Source: JBNJFY01 sp051747265
GTDB lineage: Bacteria > Bacteroidota > Rhodothermia > Balneolales > Balneolaceae
DNA: 64,000 bases
NCBI GenBank assembly: GCA_051747265.1
Contig: JBNJFY010000001.1
Location: 806,001 to 870,000, forward strand
Direction of reading: 5' to 3'
The notes under the pieces were generated by a model that was not told the origin of the DNA, did no database searches, and saw nothing but the letters and a program-made list of their open reading frames with translations. This document shows, one piece after another, positions 62,063-64,000 of the stretch. Within the stretch, counting starts at the first letter, position 1, and each line of letters begins with the position of its first letter. The position numbers and the translations under genes are program-made.

Positions 62063-63547
62063 ATTCCAGCGCGAGATATCCAAGCGTAACTTAGCCCGGA
62101 AGCCCTTCTTCGACTTCAGCGGGATGTACAAGCCTTGCTCATCCACTTTTAAGTCCTTGCCTCGTTTTTCGCCCCACTCCTCATCGGACAAGAGATATCG
62201 GATATTCCAGGAACCATTGGTTTCCGTAGCACGGATGGTGATATTATCCCGAAATAGATTTTCTTCGGGAATGCGTTTATCCATAAATAGTACGCCATCA
62301 ATCTCGTACTCGGTGGTTCGCACCACCAGGTCTACCGTAAACACCAAGGTTCGGCCACTTCTGATTTTCCGGGTATCTAAAAAAGTTGAAAACAGCACCG
62401 GTGATTTATCCGGCATCTCCTGGTTTTGCTGCTGGCCATCCGGGAATAACTCATCAAAGGTGCGAATGATGGCTGATTGTGTATCCGTAGTGCGCTGGTG
62501 GAGCGTAAAAGAGAGGGCCCCTCGAGGTTGTACCGTTACCTCAAAAAAGTAGGAAGCTCGCACTTTCTGCCCAGCCTCATACGCATGTTGAACCGTGGGA
62601 GGCAACGGTAACTCCTCCGGCTCTAAAATGCCCATCACCCGCCGGTCGCCGAACAGAAAACGCACCAAGTTTTGATAGCCATTTTCCGAATTGACCAGCC
62701 CAAAACTACCACTATGGCTGTGGTTCGTAAAGGCTCTAGGCGCTCCTTGCACGGTGGCATTTTTGATCTTTACGAGACCATCGCTCATCGGCCCCACCGC
62801 GTATTTCGCGGCCGAATAATCGCGATGATTGGTGCCCACCAGGCAGAAAAATTTTTTAGGATCGAATTTGCCATCCAGGGTATCCACCCGCCGGACATCG
62901 GAGTCCAAATCCAAATAATCCGCCATGTTGGATCGGTTGAAATTGTTCATATCCCAGATGCCCAGAAATTCGGGTACGTGCATGCCGCGCAGATCAATGC
63001 CATTGTGCGGGGTACCGTAGGTAAACACTTTATCCACTAGTTGGCGGGCCTCCTCTTGGTCCAGCTGGTCATTTTGCAACAGCGTGCGGCAAATTAATCC
63101 CCCCATGGAATGAGCCACCAGATACACCTTAAACTGCTTTTGCAGCTCGGGATCCTGCCCACAGAGCTTCTCGCGCACCTTGAGTATCAGCTTGCCCAGT
63201 CCCTCAGCCGCTTCGGGTACGGTGGGCACTTCGCCGGATCCAAAATGCTCGTCGGCTTCATCGTAATAGCGGTGGATAATAATGCTGCGGGAGGAAATAT
63301 CCCCATCCAGTGTTTTCCCGTCATTGTACACATCCTGGTAGCCGTACTCCTTCATCAAACGAATTAACGGAGATTCAAACACATGCCGGGTTACGCTTTT
63401 ATTCCAACGCTGGCGGATCTTGGTGGATCCCAGGTTGAACCCCATATAGGGCGTCTCGGTAGTGGCTTTAATATCCGCCGGACGCATGGCGTACCCGCGC
63501 ACGTAGATGATGGGGTAAAACGGCGGTCGTATGGTTGTAGATGACAT
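62039..63547 (-). CDS. Alpha/beta-hydrolase (lipase/esterase-like)
   Basis: The 502-aa protein has the nucleophile elbow VAHSMGGLICR (GxSxG-like, near residue 148) and YGTPHNGID, as in PGAP1- and lipase-like hydrolases. There is no signal peptide, so it is probably cytosolic. The C-terminal about 200 residues (from 300) are beta-rich and unrecognised. Its last seven residues come from the palindromic repeat. The triad Asp and His are not certain from reading; a His-Ser-His in FTNHSHSGSFG (about 274-284) is a candidate. Confidence 0.85.
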   Translation of the reverse strand: MSSTTIRPPFYPIIYVRGYAMRPADIKATTETPYMGFNLGSTKIRQRWNKSVTRHVFESPLIRLMKEYGYQDVYNDGKTLDGDISSRSIIIHRYYDEADEHFGSGEVPTVPEAAEGLGKLILKVREKLCGQDPELQKQFKVYLVAHSMGGLICRTLLQNDQLDQEEARQLVDKVFTYGTPHNGIDLRGMHVPEFLGIWDMNNFNRSNMADYLDLDSDVRRVDTLDGKFDPKKFFCLVGTNHRDYSAAKYAVGPMSDGLVKIKNATVQGAPRAFTNHSHSGSFGLVNSENGYQNLVRFLFGDRRVMGILEPEELPLPPTVQHAYEAGQKVRASYFFEVTVQPRGALSFTLHQRTTDTQSAIIRTFDELFPDGQQQNQEMPDKSPVLFSTFLDTRKIRSGRTLVFTVDLVVRTTEYEIDGVLFMDKRIPEENLFRDNITIRATETNGSWNIRYLLSDEEWGEKRGKDLKVDEQGLYIPLKSKKGFRAKLRLDISRWNDAADAAK

Positions 63548-63695
63548 GGTAGCTTCTATTACATAAACTTTTCCCTACAAGTAATAGATGCATTGGGAAG
63601 GGGATCCTTACAGAATTTGTTGCAATCTATTTTCTATGAATAGTATAGGAGCATAGTTCGTTGATTTAATACCCACTATTAATTACATTTCAATT

Positions 63696-63737
63696 GAACC
63701 ACTGAAAGCCCGAATGGGCCGTAGGTGGTGTTTTTTT
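63696..63737 (+). terminator. Terminator-like hairpin near the right edge
   Basis: ACCAC ... GTGGT encloses GCCC/GGGC and is followed by GTTTTTTT on the plus strand. No plus-strand gene precedes it. It borders the stop of the minus-strand gene at the edge. The stretch 63548-63695 shows no gene. Confidence 0.45.
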
Positions 63738-63999
63738 ATGGGGTTGGATAATAAACAACACCATAAGGATCCTGCCCACTCGCTTTGTGATTTAAACTGG
63801 GGTAAAGCATTTTCATCAAGTTCAATTCATCCCCATAGTTTAATACCCTTAGTAATCTATTAGCCCATTTTAGTTTGGGACTGCATAGTTGTTGCCTTGC
63901 ATACAATAAAGTGACTGTTGCACAAATATCAGCAAGTTGAATGAAATATGATTGGTCAGACGGCTTGGGTAGAGGGTCTTCGATTAAATATCCAATATT
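63736..63999 (-). CDS. C-terminus of a DUF3800-like protein (truncated by window end)
   Basis: On the minus strand 88 codons read without a stop and end DPYGVVYYPTP then TAA. The part YFIQLADICATVTLLYARQQ matches the QLAD helix common near the C-terminus of DUF3800 proteins, and the PYGVV end also fits. The start lies beyond the window. The family has a RNase H-like fold with unknown role and is often near mobile or defence loci. Confidence 0.65.
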   Translation of the reverse strand, partial: NIGYLIEDPLPKPSDQSYFIQLADICATVTLLYARQQLCSPKLKWANRLLRVLNYGDELNLMKMLYPSLNHKASGQDPYGVVYYPTP

Positions 64000-64000
64000 A

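Overview
The window looks like a chromosomal segment of a Balneolota/Rhodothermota-type bacterium (Bacteroidota-Chlorobiota side of the tree). Two giant secreted proteins end in the NYPNPFNPTT-type sorting tail of that group. Signal peptides, lipoboxes and M1, S9 and sortilin-like secreted hydrolases abound. The recR-ybaB-dnaX and rpmH-rnpA-yidD-yidC blocks have the usual bacterial order. Species is not identifiable by reading alone.

Layout. 1-11.5 kb: three multi-PAS HisKA_2-type sensor kinases, one stand-alone receiver, an MFS transporter, and an ECF sigma / anti-sigma / small periplasmic protein operon. 11.7-13.4 kb: a 695-bp tandem repeat carrying two copies of an 81-aa two-helix membrane protein between spacers with GTAG-type REP palindromes. 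13.5-15 kb: a POT-family peptide transporter. 15.3-26.7 kb: a secreted-protein block (1708 aa, 1527 aa, a PKD-type lipoprotein) ending in a clear terminator. 26.7-28.3 kb: a 458-bp noncoding tandem array with three palindromes per unit. 28.4-29.8 kb: a serine beta-lactamase-family hydrolase. 30-33.7 kb: histidine utilisation (hutU, a GyrI-like protein, hutH). 34-40.8 kb: a secreted M1 aminopeptidase and a BNR/sortilin-like propeller protein. 41-42.7 kb: an AT-rich three-gene operon of two Cys-rich secreted mini-proteins and a 6-bladed beta-propeller lipoprotein, with a broken outer-membrane barrel fragment beside it. 43.5-46.8 kb: recR, ybaB and dnaX, the last with an A9 slippery run. 47-47.7 kb: 264-bp direct repeats. 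47.7-53.9 kb: MBL-fold hydrolase, lipoprotein, S9 peptidase, Xaa-Pro aminopeptidase and a lone HsdR_N-like protein. 54-57.3 kb: a cNMP-binding protein, then yidC, yidD, rnpA and rpmH. 57.5-63.5 kb: secA, polyphosphate glucokinase and an alpha/beta hydrolase. At the right edge is the C-terminus of a DUF3800-like protein.

How the genes fit together. Much of the content serves envelope and protein traffic: SecA and YidC export and insert proteins, large secreted proteins carry a C-terminal sorting tail, and secreted or cytosolic peptidases with a POT transporter and the hut enzymes form a plausible peptide-to-amino-acid catabolic route. The kinases and ECF system suggest strong environmental sensing. 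Intergenic DNA is unusually rich in palindromic repeats of at least six families, several touching stop codons of adjacent genes.

The most interesting signals are the AT-rich Cys-rich-peptide/propeller operon, the dnaX A9 run where a one-base slip gives an immediate stop just after the clamp-loader domains (a gamma-like product), a DnaX without its usual zinc cysteines, the 81-aa cassettes whose spacers are more conserved than the genes, and palindromic elements that supply stop codons. All functional statements are from reading; no searches were run.
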